Assembly (NCBI RefSeq): GCF_040645615.1
Contig: NZ_JBEYYO010000003.1
Location: 124,001-188,000 of the forward strand
DNA length: 64,000 nt
From: Glycomyces sp040645615
Lineage (GTDB): Bacteria; Actinomycetota; Actinomycetes; Mycobacteriales; Micromonosporaceae
Direction: 5' to 3'
Shown here in pieces: positions 49,689 through 58,435 of the stretch. Positions within the stretch are counted from its first letter, which is position 1. Each line of letters begins with the position of its first letter. Below the pieces are notes generated by a model. It was not told the DNA's origin. It saw only the letters and a program-made list of their open reading frames with translations, and made no database searches. A program made the translations under genes and the position numbers.

Positions 49689-50669
49689 ATGAGTGCCCTT
49701 GCCCCGAACGCTTCGCGTCTGCACATCGTCACCGGGAAGGGCGGCACCGGGAAGACCTCCGTGGCCGCGGCCCTGGCGTTGTCGCTGGCCGGTGCGGGCA
49801 GGCGGGTGCTGTTGGTCGAGGTTGAAGGGCGCCAAGGGATCGCGCCGCTGTTCGACGCTCCGTCGCTGGGTTACGAGGAGCGGCACCTGGCCGCCGGGCT
49901 CGACGGCGGGGAGGTGTTCGGGCAGTCGGTGGACGCCGACGAGGCGCTGCTGGATTACCTGACGATGTTCTACCGGCTCGGGTCGGCCGGGAAGGTCCTC
50001 CAGAAGTTCGGGGCGATCGACTTCGCGACCACGATCGCGCCGGGGCTGCGGGACATCCTGCTGACCGGGAAGCTCAAGGAGGCGGTCTCGCGGACCGAGT
50101 CGGGGCGGATGGCCTATGACGCGGTGGTCCTGGACGCGCCGCCCACGGGGCGAGTGGTGAAGTTCCTCAACGTCACGGTCGAGAGCGGGCGGCTCGCCAA
50201 GACCGGGCCGATCGGGAAGCACTCGCGTTCGGTGGCGCGGATGCTGCACTCGTCGCTGACGGCGGTGCACCTGGTGACGACCCCGGCGGCGATGCCGGTC
50301 CAGGAGACCAAGGACGCGTTCAAGGAGCTCATGGCCGCGGACCTGCCGGTGGGGCGGGTCATCCTCAACAAGGTCGCGGGCGCGAAGACCGCTGATGTGA
50401 CCGCCGAGGAGATCGCCGCGGGCCTGGCCCGCGCGGGATTGAGCGGCGAGGCCGGTCTGGCCGAGGGCTTGCACAGCGAGTACGCGGCGGCCCGTGCCGA
50501 GATCGAGGCGGTGGACGCCTATCGTGACCGGCTCGAACGGCTCGGCCGCCCCGTCGAGGAACTGCCCCTGCTGCCCGAGGGTGTGGACCTGTCGGGTCTC
50601 TACCAGCTCGCCCGCACCCTGCGCCCCGGCGGGCGCCGCCCCGTCGAGGAGACCCGCGATGCATCCTGA
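49689..50669 (+). CDS. ArsA/Get3-like ATPase, first subunit (Rv3679-like)
   Basis: A 326-residue protein. The deviant P-loop GKGGTGKTS is at residues 16-24, followed by VLLVEVEGRQGIAPLFD, YDAVVLDAPPTGR and LVTTPAAMPVQETKDAF. In M. tuberculosis the two adjacent ArsA-like proteins Rv3679 and Rv3680 form a complex. No arsenic gene is near, so ion export is unlikely. Its stop overlaps the start of the second ATPase by 11 bases. Confidence 0.92.
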   Translation: MSALAPNASRLHIVTGKGGTGKTSVAAALALSLAGAGRRVLLVEVEGRQGIAPLFDAPSLGYEERHLAAGLDGGEVFGQSVDADEALLDYLTMFYRLGSAGKVLQKFGAIDFATTIAPGLRDILLTGKLKEAVSRTESGRMAYDAVVLDAPPTGRVVKFLNVTVESGRLAKTGPIGKHSRSVARMLHSSLTAVHLVTTPAAMPVQETKDAFKELMAADLPVGRVILNKVAGAKTADVTAEEIAAGLARAGLSGEAGLAEGLHSEYAAARAEIEAVDAYRDRLERLGRPVEELPLLPEGVDLSGLYQLARTLRPGGRRPVEETRDAS

Positions 50670-51780
50670 ACTCGACGTCGACGCCCTGTTGGGCAACGCC
50701 GAGAAGCACGTGATCGCGTGCTGCGGTTCGGGAGGCGTGGGCAAGACGACGACGGCGGCCGCGCTCGCGCTGCGCGCGGCCGAGGCCCACGGGCGCAGCG
50801 CGGTGGTCTTGACGATCGACCCGGCCCGCCGCCTCGCGCAGTCGCTGGGCATGGAGGCCCTGGACAACACCCCGCGGCCGGTCGAGGGGGTCCGGGCCGG
50901 TTCGCTCGACGCGATGATGCTCGACATGAAGCGCACGTTCGACGAGGTCGTGGCCTCGCACACGACCGAGGACCGGGCCGCGGAGATCTTCGCGAACCCG
51001 TTCTACCAGGCCGTGTCCTCGACTTTTTCGGGCACGCAGGAGTACATGGCGATGGAGAAGCTCGGGCAGTTGCGGGCGACGGGCGAGTGGGACCTGATCG
51101 TGCTCGACACGCCGCCGTCGCGGTCGGCCCTGGACTTCCTGGACGCCCCGGCCCGGTTGGCGCGGCTTTTGGACGGGCGGGTGATCCGGCTGCTGTCGGC
51201 CTCGACTCCAGGGGCGCGCCGTTCGATGCTGTCGCTGATGGGGGCCAGCGCGGCGGTGTTCACGCGGGTGTTCAACAAGGTCCTCGGGGGGCATCTGCTC
51301 ACTGACGTCGCCGAGTTCACGGCGAGTCTGGAGGACACGTTCGGCGGGTTCCGCAAGCGGGCCGAGGCCACGTTCCGGGCCTTGCAAGACGACCAGACCT
51401 CGTTCCTGGTGATCGCGGCGCCCGAGCCGGCGGCGGTGGGCGAGGCGGTGTACTTCACGCGGCGGCTCACCGAGGAGCACATGCCGCTGGACGGGATGAT
51501 CCTCAACCGCCTGACCCCGCTCGCGGCGGACCTGTCGGCCGAGCGGGCCCTGGGCGCGGCGGCGACGTTGGAGGAGGCCGACGCTGAGGACCCGGTGGCG
51601 GCGGTGCTGCGCACGCACGCGGACCTGGCCCGGCGGCGGGCCGCCGAGGAGCGGGTTGCGGTGCGGTACACGGCTGCCTGCCCGGCGGTGCCGCAGCGGT
51701 GGTTGCCGTCGTTGGGCGTCGAGGTCGTGGATTTGGACGATCTGCGAGCGTTCGGTGCAGTGGCGGCGGGCGAGGTGTGA
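50659..51780 (+). CDS. ArsA/Get3-like ATPase, second subunit (Rv3680-like)
   Basis: A 373-residue protein. P-loop GSGGVGKTT is at residues 23-31, then VVLTIDPARRLAQSLGM, the STFSGTQEYMAMEKLG region, WDLIVLDTPPSRSALDFLDAP and FLVIAAPEPAAVGEAVYF. It overlaps the upstream gene by 11 bases and so is translationally coupled, as expected for partner subunits. The conserved order with whiB and ponA next to it points to envelope or redox physiology. Confidence 0.92.
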   Translation: MHPELDVDALLGNAEKHVIACCGSGGVGKTTTAAALALRAAEAHGRSAVVLTIDPARRLAQSLGMEALDNTPRPVEGVRAGSLDAMMLDMKRTFDEVVASHTTEDRAAEIFANPFYQAVSSTFSGTQEYMAMEKLGQLRATGEWDLIVLDTPPSRSALDFLDAPARLARLLDGRVIRLLSASTPGARRSMLSLMGASAAVFTRVFNKVLGGHLLTDVAEFTASLEDTFGGFRKRAEATFRALQDDQTSFLVIAAPEPAAVGEAVYFTRRLTEEHMPLDGMILNRLTPLAADLSAERALGAAATLEEADAEDPVAAVLRTHADLARRRAAEERVAVRYTAACPAVPQRWLPSLGVEVVDLDDLRAFGAVAAGEV

Positions 51781-52024
51781 GGTGCGGGCGGATCGCTGGT
51801 TGCGATCCGCCCGCGATCTTCCTCGCGAGGTGTCCTGGCAGGAGCCGAGCGCGGTGGCCACCGCGCTCGGACTTGACGGCGGCTCCGGAGATTCCCACTT
51901 CTCCGCCGGTCCTGCCAGAACCGGTACCCCTGATTCGCACTTCCACCACCACCGGCGACATCAGACGTTTTTATCTACTAACAATCACATGTCCGTCAAG
52001 GGTTGCCAAGGATTATTTTTCCCC

Positions 52025-52033
52025 TGTGGATAA
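52025..52033 (-). promoter_or_regulatory. Consensus DnaA box
   Basis: TGTGGATAA on the plus strand is TTATCCACA on the minus strand, a perfect match to the DnaA box. It is single and lies in an AT-rich stretch between convergent genes. Confidence 0.5.
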
Positions 52034-52092
52034 CTTTGTGAGTGTTTGTTATTTTGCCTGGTGGCGTGCGGGAAGGTTTTCGGCGGGCATGG

Positions 52093-52128
52093 AAAACGCG
52101 CCCGGACGGCTTTTGCCGTCTCGGGCGC
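52093..52128 (-). terminator. Intrinsic terminator of whiB
   Basis: On the minus strand GCGCCCGAGACGGC pairs, with one bulge, with GCCGTCCGGGCGC across the loop AAAA. The stem is followed by GTTTTCC. It lies 38 bases after the whiB stop. Confidence 0.8.
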
Positions 52129-52165
52129 GGTGGTCTGACTTTTCCGCTGGTGTGCGGTGTGCCGG

Positions 52166-52501
52166 TCAGTAGTTCATTACGTTCACCGGGATCCGGCGCC
52201 GACTGCCCTTGCGGGCGCTTCGCTGCTCTTCTTCCAGTGCGACCTCGAAGACCGCTCGCCAGGAACGGACGTCGGCGTGTTTGCGCAGCAGTGCCCTCCG
52301 CTCCCGCTCGGTCATGCCGCCCCAGACACCGAATTCGATGCGGTTGTCGAGTGCGTCGGCGAGGCATTCAAGCCTGACCGGGCAGCCGCGGCATACCTTC
52401 TTCGCATTGTTCTGCTCTGCGCCTTGCACGAACAAAGCATCAGGATCACCTTCCTGACACAACGCCTTGGTCGTCCAGTCGATCAGCAGTCCCATCCGCA
52501 T
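52166..52501 (-). CDS. WhiB family iron-sulfur regulator, WhiB4-like
   Basis: A 111-residue protein; the first ATG has GGGGAGG upstream. The 4Fe-4S ligands are Cys15, Cys37, Cys40 and Cys46 (CX21CX2CX5C). The Gly-rich turn is GVWGGMTERERR, and a basic C-terminal tail (RKGSRRRIP) binds DNA. WhiB4 of M. tuberculosis (Rv3681c) occupies the same site between the ArsA pair and ponA2 and responds to redox. A similar role is inferred from position and family. Confidence 0.93.
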   Translation of the reverse strand: MRMGLLIDWTTKALCQEGDPDALFVQGAEQNNAKKVCRGCPVRLECLADALDNRIEFGVWGGMTERERRALLRKHADVRSWRAVFEVALEEEQRSARKGSRRRIPVNVMNY

Positions 52502-52839
52502 GACCTCCCCGTGAGATCTTCCCCTTCATACCCCCCGACGACTACATTCGAGTGACCTCTCGATCACTTAAAGTCGCCGTCAGAACGGACCCTACACCTC
52601 TTGTAAGGGTTTGACTACTCTCCGAGACGAAAATCGGACGCCACGGGACGGCTTCACCCCTACGGTTCATCACGCGATGGCAGCTCGCGATGATAACGAT
52701 TCCGATACGAGGGCACCTCCCCTCCCGGCTCGCGGCGTATGAATGGCGGGCCTCGGTCCCCGCGCAGGTCGCGGGCCAACCGTTGGTACTTGGCCGTAGC
52801 AACTCCAGCGGTTCCCGACGCACGTTCTAATCTGAGGCG
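52502..52839. other. 338-base divergent promoter region of whiB and ponA
   Basis: No gene is seen. It holds TTGACT at 52611 and the loose inverted repeat ACCCTACACCTCTTGTAAGGGT spanning 52590-52611 in the plus orientation. Promoters for both genes must lie here. The exact boxes cannot be fixed by eye. Confidence 0.45.
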
Positions 52840-55275
52840 GTGGAGACCTTGAAACGCGACCGGAGTCCCCTGGGGGGCGCCCTAGCCCTACTCGTCAGCG
52901 GCATCCTCGCCGGGATTCTCGCGGCCGCCGCCGCATTCCCCCTCGCCGGGCTCTTCGGGCTGGCGGCCGAGAACGGCATTCAGTCTTTCGAGTCGCTGCC
53001 TACGGAACTGACCAAGTCGGCCCTGCCGCAGACGTCCTATGTGTACGCCTCGGACGGCGAAACGCTCATCACCTCCTTCTACGAGGAGAACCGACGCGAA
53101 GTCACGCTCGACGAGGTCTCCCCCCTCATGATCGACGCGCTGCTCGCCGCCGAAGACTCGAAGTTCTACGAGCACAACGGGGTCGACTGGGCCGGGATCA
53201 TCCGGGCCGCGGTGGCGAACCAGGGCGGTGACTCGCAGGGCGCCTCGACCCTCACCATGCAGTTCGTTCGCAATACCCTGATCTACTCGGCTTCAACCAT
53301 CGACGACGTGATCGAAGCGTCCGAGGACACGTACGACCGAAAGCTGCGAGAAGCGCGGTTCGCGATGGCCATCGAGGACTCGATGTCCAAAGAGGAGATT
53401 CTCGAGGGCTACCTCAACGTGATCTACCTCGGCAACCAGGCCTACGGGGTGCACTCGGGGTCCTACACCTACTTCGACAAGGGCCCGGGCGAACTGGAGC
53501 TGTGGGAGGCGGCGACCCTCGCGTCGCTGCCGAAGTTCCCCTCCTACGCCGACGGCCTCCTCGACGGCGAGGGCGACGACACCGAGATCATCGACCGCCG
53601 CGACTGGGTCCTCGACCGCATGGCCAGCCTCGACTACATCACCCAGGCCGAGGCCGACGAGGCCAAGGAGCAGCCCCTGGGCCTGAACCCCCGCCCGGTC
53701 CGCAGCGAATGCGTCGACGTCGCGATCGCCGACTGGGGCTTCTTCTGCGACTACTTCAAGGACTGGTGGAGCAAGCAGGAGGCCTTCGGCGAGACCCCCC
53801 GCGACCGCATCAGCCTCCTCAAGCGCGGCGGGTTCCAGATCGTGACCAGCCTCGACCCCGACCTCCAGGCCAAGGCCATGGACGCGATCCACGACAAGAT
53901 CGACGACGACGACCCGCGCGCGCTCGGCGCGGTCACCATCACGCCCGGCACCGGGCACATCCGCTCGATGGCCGTCAACCGCGTCTACAGCCTCGACCTC
54001 ACCCACAACGGGCCGCGCACCGACGGCCGGGACGACATCGAGTCGAGCTATCCGAACACCACGATCCCGCTGCTCAGCGGCAACGAGCAGTCCTCGGGCT
54101 TCCCGGCCGGGTCGACGTTCAAGATGTTCACCATGCTCGCCGCGCTCGAGGCCGGGTACCCGCTCAAGACCACGCTGCCCTCGCCGTACCAGTACACGAC
54201 CATGTACCTGACCAGCGGCAACGATCCTTCCGCGTGCGGCGGGTACGTGGGCAACGCCAGCGACAACGTCAAGCACTGGTGTCCCTCCAACGACGGCGCC
54301 TACGCCTCCGGTGCGCCCCTGAACATGTGGGGCATGTTCGGCAAGTCCTCCAACACCGCGTTCGCGCAGCTCCAGCAGATGGTCGGGACCTCCAAGGCCG
54401 TCGAGATGGCCGAGCGCCTCGGGGTCACGTTCTACCCCGGCAGCGGCGTCGACCAGAACCGCGACCGCCTCGACAAGTACGGCGTGTTCACCCTCGGCAT
54501 GGGCGACACCACGACCCCGCTGGACATGGCCGAGGCCTACGCGACCGTCGCGGCCGGCGGGCTCCACTGCGAGCCGATGCCGGTGCTCCAGATCAACGGC
54601 GGCGACGGGTCCGACTGGTCGGCGGCAGCCGAACCCAAGTGCGACCAGGCCATCGACAAGAACGTGGCCTACGCGGCAGTCAGCGCGGCCCACTGCCCGG
54701 TGTACGACTCGGCCGACCGCACCCAGTGCGTCGGCGGCACCGCCCGCGAGGCCGACGACTTCGGCCGCCCGATCATGGGCAAGACCGGCACCGCCGACTC
54801 CGACCGCTCCTACTGGTTCATCGCCTCGACCCCGAACGCCACCACGGCCACGTTCGTGGGCGACCCCGACAACTCCTCGCACGACAACCTGGCCCGGAAC
54901 TTCCACGACCAGGTGCGCCAGACCGGGGTGAAGGTCCTCAAGGCCGCGGTCAAGGACCTCGACAAGGCCGACTGGCCCGCGCCCAAGGACAAGGTGGTCA
55001 ACGGCGAGAACCTCGTCTCGATCCCCTCGGTCAAGTGCATGGACCCCGACTCGGCCCGCTCCAAGGTCGCGAACGCCGGCTTCGAGGTCTCCATCGCGCC
55101 CGGGAAGTTCGACTCCGACTGCAAGGAGGGCGAGGCGGCCACGACCTCGATGACCGGCTCGGCTCCCAAGGGCAGCCCGATCTGGATCCTCATCTCGAAC
55201 GGCTCGGACTACAAGGACGAGGACGAAGAGGACGAAGACGAGGACGGCGAATCGCCGCCGCCCGACCGGGACTAG
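52840..55275 (+). CDS. ponA: Bifunctional class A penicillin-binding protein with PASTA domain
   Basis: An 811-residue protein, GTG start. After one helix (residues ~12-42) comes the glycosyltransferase domain: catalytic Glu105 in AAEDSKFYEHNGVDW, QGASTLTMQFVRN, RKLREARFAMAIE and EILEGYLNVIYLG. The transpeptidase domain has Ser425-x-x-Lys428 (GSTFK), Ser503-Ser504-Asn505 and Lys648-Thr-Gly. One PASTA domain (VSIPSVKCMDPDSARSKVANAGF) precedes a very acidic tail of Asp/Glu. It polymerises and crosslinks peptidoglycan. Position next to whiB matches ponA2 of M. tuberculosis. Confidence 0.95.
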   Translation: METLKRDRSPLGGALALLVSGILAGILAAAAAFPLAGLFGLAAENGIQSFESLPTELTKSALPQTSYVYASDGETLITSFYEENRREVTLDEVSPLMIDALLAAEDSKFYEHNGVDWAGIIRAAVANQGGDSQGASTLTMQFVRNTLIYSASTIDDVIEASEDTYDRKLREARFAMAIEDSMSKEEILEGYLNVIYLGNQAYGVHSGSYTYFDKGPGELELWEAATLASLPKFPSYADGLLDGEGDDTEIIDRRDWVLDRMASLDYITQAEADEAKEQPLGLNPRPVRSECVDVAIADWGFFCDYFKDWWSKQEAFGETPRDRISLLKRGGFQIVTSLDPDLQAKAMDAIHDKIDDDDPRALGAVTITPGTGHIRSMAVNRVYSLDLTHNGPRTDGRDDIESSYPNTTIPLLSGNEQSSGFPAGSTFKMFTMLAALEAGYPLKTTLPSPYQYTTMYLTSGNDPSACGGYVGNASDNVKHWCPSNDGAYASGAPLNMWGMFGKSSNTAFAQLQQMVGTSKAVEMAERLGVTFYPGSGVDQNRDRLDKYGVFTLGMGDTTTPLDMAEAYATVAAGGLHCEPMPVLQINGGDGSDWSAAAEPKCDQAIDKNVAYAAVSAAHCPVYDSADRTQCVGGTAREADDFGRPIMGKTGTADSDRSYWFIASTPNATTATFVGDPDNSSHDNLARNFHDQVRQTGVKVLKAAVKDLDKADWPAPKDKVVNGENLVSIPSVKCMDPDSARSKVANAGFEVSIAPGKFDSDCKEGEAATTSMTGSAPKGSPIWILISNGSDYKDEDEEDEDEDGESPPPDRD

Positions 55276-55354
55276 CAGCCCGGACCACAGCTCGTCCGCC
55301 GCCGCCCGCGCGACATCGGGTGGCGGCGGACGGTTTCGTTTCAGCACGACGACA

Positions 55355-55386
55355 AGCGGGCCCGCGCCTTTCGGCGCGGGCCCGCT
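55355..55386 (+). terminator. Hairpin terminator of ponA
   Basis: A perfect 14-base stem (AGCGGGCCCGCGCC / GGCGCGGGCCCGCT) with the loop TTTC. A weaker hairpin around CGTCCGCCGCC / GGCGGCGGACG lies just before it at about 55290-55332. Confidence 0.8.
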
Positions 55387-55463
55387 CGCCACTGGGTGGC
55401 ATGGTCATCGGGAGGAATCAGTGCCCCAGTGGTCCCGGGTCAGCGCCCCGGAACGTCTTCACC

Positions 55464-56363
55464 TCAGGTGTTGCGCTGCGCGTTCGGCAACGGCTGCACC
55501 ATCGTCGGGGCCGCCTGCATGACCACCGTGTCAGGGTCCGGGCGGTCGGTCGGGGTGGCCTCGCGGTGGTGGTCGTCGTGCAGGTGGTTGCCTTCGCGGA
55601 GGCTGCCGTCGCGGATGGTGACGGCTCTTTCGGCTCGTTCGGCGACCTCGTGGTCGTGGGTGATGATGAGGATGGTCAGGCCTTCGGAGTGGAGTTCGTC
55701 CAAGGTCGTCATGATCGCGTCGGCGGTCTTGGAGTCGAGGTTGCCGGTGGGCTCGTCGCACAGCAGCAGGCTGGGGTCGGCCGCGAGGGCGCGGGCGATC
55801 GCCACTCTTTGGCGTTCACCACCGGAGAGGGTGGTGGGGAGCGCGTCGAGGCGGTGGGAGAGCCCGACGAGTTCGAGTTTCTCGCGGGCGATCTGGCGCC
55901 TTTTTCGTCGCGGGATGCCTTGGTAGACCAGGGACATGGCCACGTTCTCGGTGGCGGTGCGGTGGGCCATGAGGTGGAACGACTGGAAGATGAACCCGAT
56001 CTTGTTCGCCCGCAGTTGGGTGCGGTGGGCTTCCTTCATCTTCGAGGTGTCGTGGCCGTCGAGCCAGTAGGTGCCCGAGGTGGGGGTGTCGAGCAGGCCC
56101 AGGAGGTTGAGCAGGGTCGACTTGCCCGAGCCAGAGGGGCCCACGATCGCGACGTACTCGCCGTCACCGATGCGCAGCTCGACTGGTTTGAGGGCCTCGA
56201 CCGGCGGCGGTCCGGCGTAGGTCATGCCGACCCCGTCCAGCTCGATCAGGGCGTGCCCGCTCTCACGCGGCGCGGCGTCCGCGACCCGCGCGAACACAGC
56301 CGTGTCGCCGGGGTCGGCGTCGGTCACGGCCGGGAGGATCAAGGTGGCGTCGTCTTCGGTCAC
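55464..56363 (-). CDS. ABC transporter ATP-binding protein, MacB/LolD type, without adjacent permease
   Basis: A 299-residue protein with a GTG start. Walker A is GPSGSGKST, Q-loop IFQSFHLMAHRTATEN, signature LSGGERQRVAIARAL, Walker B LLLCDEPTGNLD, His switch ITHDHEVAERAE. A ~40-residue N-terminal acidic extension (TEDDATLILPAVTDADPGD) and a His/Asp-rich tail (HLHDDHHREATPT) are unusual. No permease gene lies beside it. Its partner is presumably encoded elsewhere. Confidence 0.9.
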   Translation of the reverse strand: MTEDDATLILPAVTDADPGDTAVFARVADAAPRESGHALIELDGVGMTYAGPPPVEALKPVELRIGDGEYVAIVGPSGSGKSTLLNLLGLLDTPTSGTYWLDGHDTSKMKEAHRTQLRANKIGFIFQSFHLMAHRTATENVAMSLVYQGIPRRKRRQIAREKLELVGLSHRLDALPTTLSGGERQRVAIARALAADPSLLLCDEPTGNLDSKTADAIMTTLDELHSEGLTILIITHDHEVAERAERAVTIRDGSLREGNHLHDDHHREATPTDRPDPDTVVMQAAPTMVQPLPNAQRNT

Positions 56364-56403
56364 GTCTGCAAGACGCCTGGAGCGGCCCGCGAGGTTGCAC
56401 GCC

Positions 56404-57339
56404 TCAGAACGAGAAGTCGGCCTGGACGGGTCGGTGGTCGGAGGCGGTGGCGTCGAGGACGTCCGAGCCGGTCGCCTTCAAGCCGCGGTAGAGGATCTGG
56501 TCGATGCGGGCCATCGGGGTGTCGGCGGGCCAGGTGAACCCGAAGCCCTTCCCGGCGGTGGCGTGCGCGGACTCGAGCTGGAACGTGATGTCAGCGAGCG
56601 CGCGGTCCTGGACGGTGCCGTTGAGGTCCCCGGCGAGGACCACGCGGTCGAGGTCCTCGTCCGAAATCGCCTCGCCCAGGAGCCGGGCGGTCTCGTTGCG
56701 CTGCACAGAGGTGAAGCCCTCGGTGTTGACGCGCACCGAGAGCAGGTGGGCGACGTAGAAGGCGACGGGCTGCCCCTCGATGTCGACGGCGGCGCGGAAG
56801 GCGCGGGGCCAGCCGAGGCCCAGGTCGACCTCGTTCGAGGCGGTCACGGGGTAGGCCGACCACATGGCGACCGTGCCGTAGGAGACCGAGTACGGGTACT
56901 GGGCCGAGAGCGCCTCGCTCCACTCGTACCGCTGGTCCTCGGTGAGTTCGACCAGCACGATCACGTCGGGGTCGGCGGCCAGGAGCGCGTCGGCCGTGGC
57001 CTCGGTCTCGGTGTTCTCGGCGTTGACGTTGTGGGCGAGGACGCGGAAGTCGCCGTCGCCGACGTGCTTGTCGGGGATGAGCCCGGCGAACATGTAGAGC
57101 CACACGGCGGCCGGGACCAGTGCGCACACGATCGCCAGGGGGCGGCGGCGGATCGCGGCCAGGACCAGGAGCAGGGGGATGGCCAGGCCGAACCAGGGCA
57201 GGAACGTCTCGATGAGGCTGCCGAGGTTGAACCAGCGGTTGGGGATGAACCGGTGCAGGAGCAGGATCGCGGCCAGGAGCGCCGAGAGGGCGATCAGCGC
57301 GCCGCTGAAGATCTTTCCGCTGGTGGAGTTGCTGCGCAC
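56404..57339 (-). CDS. Membrane-anchored endonuclease/exonuclease/phosphatase (EEP) domain protein
   Basis: A 311-residue protein with a GTG start behind AAGGG. Three helices occupy residues ~10-90. The EEP domain follows: AHNVNAENTE, the metal Glu in VIVLVELTEDQ, catalytic LAGDLNGT, PMARIDQILY and the end DATASDHRPVQADFSF. Such proteins hydrolyse phosphodiesters outside the membrane, possibly phospholipids or nucleic acids. The substrate is unknown. All expected catalytic residues are visible. Confidence 0.88.
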   Translation of the reverse strand: MRSNSTSGKIFSGALIALSALLAAILLLHRFIPNRWFNLGSLIETFLPWFGLAIPLLLVLAAIRRRPLAIVCALVPAAVWLYMFAGLIPDKHVGDGDFRVLAHNVNAENTETEATADALLAADPDVIVLVELTEDQRYEWSEALSAQYPYSVSYGTVAMWSAYPVTASNEVDLGLGWPRAFRAAVDIEGQPVAFYVAHLLSVRVNTEGFTSVQRNETARLLGEAISDEDLDRVVLAGDLNGTVQDRALADITFQLESAHATAGKGFGFTWPADTPMARIDQILYRGLKATGSDVLDATASDHRPVQADFSF

Positions 57340-57491
57340 CCGCTGCCCTTCGTCGTGGTTCGGCGACTGCCGCGGGGCCTGCCCTCAGGTGCCGGTTCGG
57401 GGCGGCGCTCGCGCGGTTCGGCCAGGTTAGCCGCATGTCGCCAGGAACGGCGAACGCCGGGCCTGCGAGAGACCCGGCGTTCGTTCGCTGG

Positions 57492-57579
57492 CGGTGGCGG
57501 TGGGATTTGAACCCACGGTTGAGGGTTACCCAACACTCGCTTTCGAGGCGAGCTCCTTCGGCCGCTCGGACACGCCACC
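57492..57579 (-). tRNA. tRNA-Ser (anticodon CGA)
   Basis: An 88-base class II tRNA. The acceptor is GGTGGCG/CGCCACC, the anticodon stem-loop CTCGC-CTCGAAA-GCGAG reads CGA (for UCG), and the variable arm is long (TGTTGGGTAACCCTCA region). The T arm is GTGGG-TTCAAAT-CCCAC. Discriminator G. Confidence 0.97.
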
Positions 57580-57687
57580 GCGGAGAAGGTTACCGGATCC
57601 CGGTGGCGGGGGCGCGAACGGGGTGCGGCGATCCACCTCACAGCCGGTTGCCGCAAATACATGGGATGTTTATGAGAGGCTGGCGTC

Positions 57688-58395
57688 ATGACTGCGCATA
57701 TCTCCGCCAAGCCGGGCGACATCGCCGAGAGCGTCCTCCTTCCCGGGGACCCGCTGCGGGCCAAGTGGATCGCCGAGAACTTCCTGACCGACGCCGAGTG
57801 CTACACCGAGGTCAGGAACATGTACGGCTACACCGGCACGTACAAGGGCAAGCGGGTGTCGGTCCAGGGCACCGGGATGGGCCAGCCGTCGGCCTCGATC
57901 TACGTGCACGAGCTCTTGGACGTCTACGGCGTCAAGACCGTGGTGCGCGTCGGCTCGGCCGGGGCCATCCACGATCGGATAGAACTGCGCGACGTGGTCG
58001 CCGGGATCGGGGCGTCCACCAACTCCTCGATGAACCGCATCCGCTTCTCCGGGGTCGTCGACTTCGCGCCCGTGGCCGACTTCGACCTGCTGCGCGGGGC
58101 CGTGGACGCCGCGGCCGCGCGCGGGATCGACCTGCACGTGGGCCAGCTGTACTCCTCGGACACGTTCTACACCGACGCCCCCGAGGTCGAGGCGAAGCTC
58201 GCCGAGTACGGCATCCTCGCCATCGAGATGGAGGCCGCGGCGATCTACACGCTCGCCGCGAAGTTCAAGGCCCGCGCTCTGGCGCTGTGCACGATCTCCG
58301 ACCACATCCTCAAGGGCACCGAGCTGCCCGCGGCCGACCGGCAGGAGTCGTTCTCCGAGATGGTCGAGATCGCGCTCGACACCGTGACCGCTTAG
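57688..58395 (+). CDS. deoD: Purine nucleoside phosphorylase, DeoD type
   Basis: A 235-residue enzyme that splits purine (deoxy)nucleosides with phosphate. It opens MTAHISAKPGDIAESVLLPGDPLRA. Active-site parts are QGTGMGQPSASIYVHEL, VRVGSAGAI, and AIEMEAAAIYTLA with the Met-Glu of the sugar site. The later SDHILKG includes the catalytic Asp. Typical length; it stands alone with its own terminator. Confidence 0.97.
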   Translation: MTAHISAKPGDIAESVLLPGDPLRAKWIAENFLTDAECYTEVRNMYGYTGTYKGKRVSVQGTGMGQPSASIYVHELLDVYGVKTVVRVGSAGAIHDRIELRDVVAGIGASTNSSMNRIRFSGVVDFAPVADFDLLRGAVDAAAARGIDLHVGQLYSSDTFYTDAPEVEAKLAEYGILAIEMEAAAIYTLAAKFKARALALCTISDHILKGTELPAADRQESFSEMVEIALDTVTA

Positions 58396-58402
58396 GACGC
58401 AA

Positions 58403-58434
58403 GGGAAGGCCCGGCCGGTCGGCCGGGCCTTCCC
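58403..58434. terminator. Bidirectional hairpin between deoD and acyltransferase genes
   Basis: A perfect 14-base stem (GGGAAGGCCCGGCC / GGCCGGGCCTTCCC) with the loop GGTC; its 3' edge touches the end of the acyltransferase gene. Confidence 0.85.
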
Positions 58435-58435
58435 G

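Larger units (their letters stand above)
51781..52165. other. 385-base AT-richer gap between convergent ATPase and whiB genes
   Basis: No gene is seen. The middle (51960-52060) is markedly AT-rich for this genome and holds a consensus DnaA box and T runs. The 3' part holds the whiB terminator. The upstream part (51781-51900) still looks GC-rich and coding-like but has no open frame with a convincing start. Confidence 0.55.

Noticed and set aside
51781..52165. Chromosomal replication origin
   Set aside because: Only one DnaA box is seen and dnaA, dnaN and related genes are not nearby.
53293..55392. 699-codon open frame opposite ponA
   Set aside because: It is a shadow of the ponA frame in GC-rich DNA with Val/Leu/Asp repeats and no recognisable fold.
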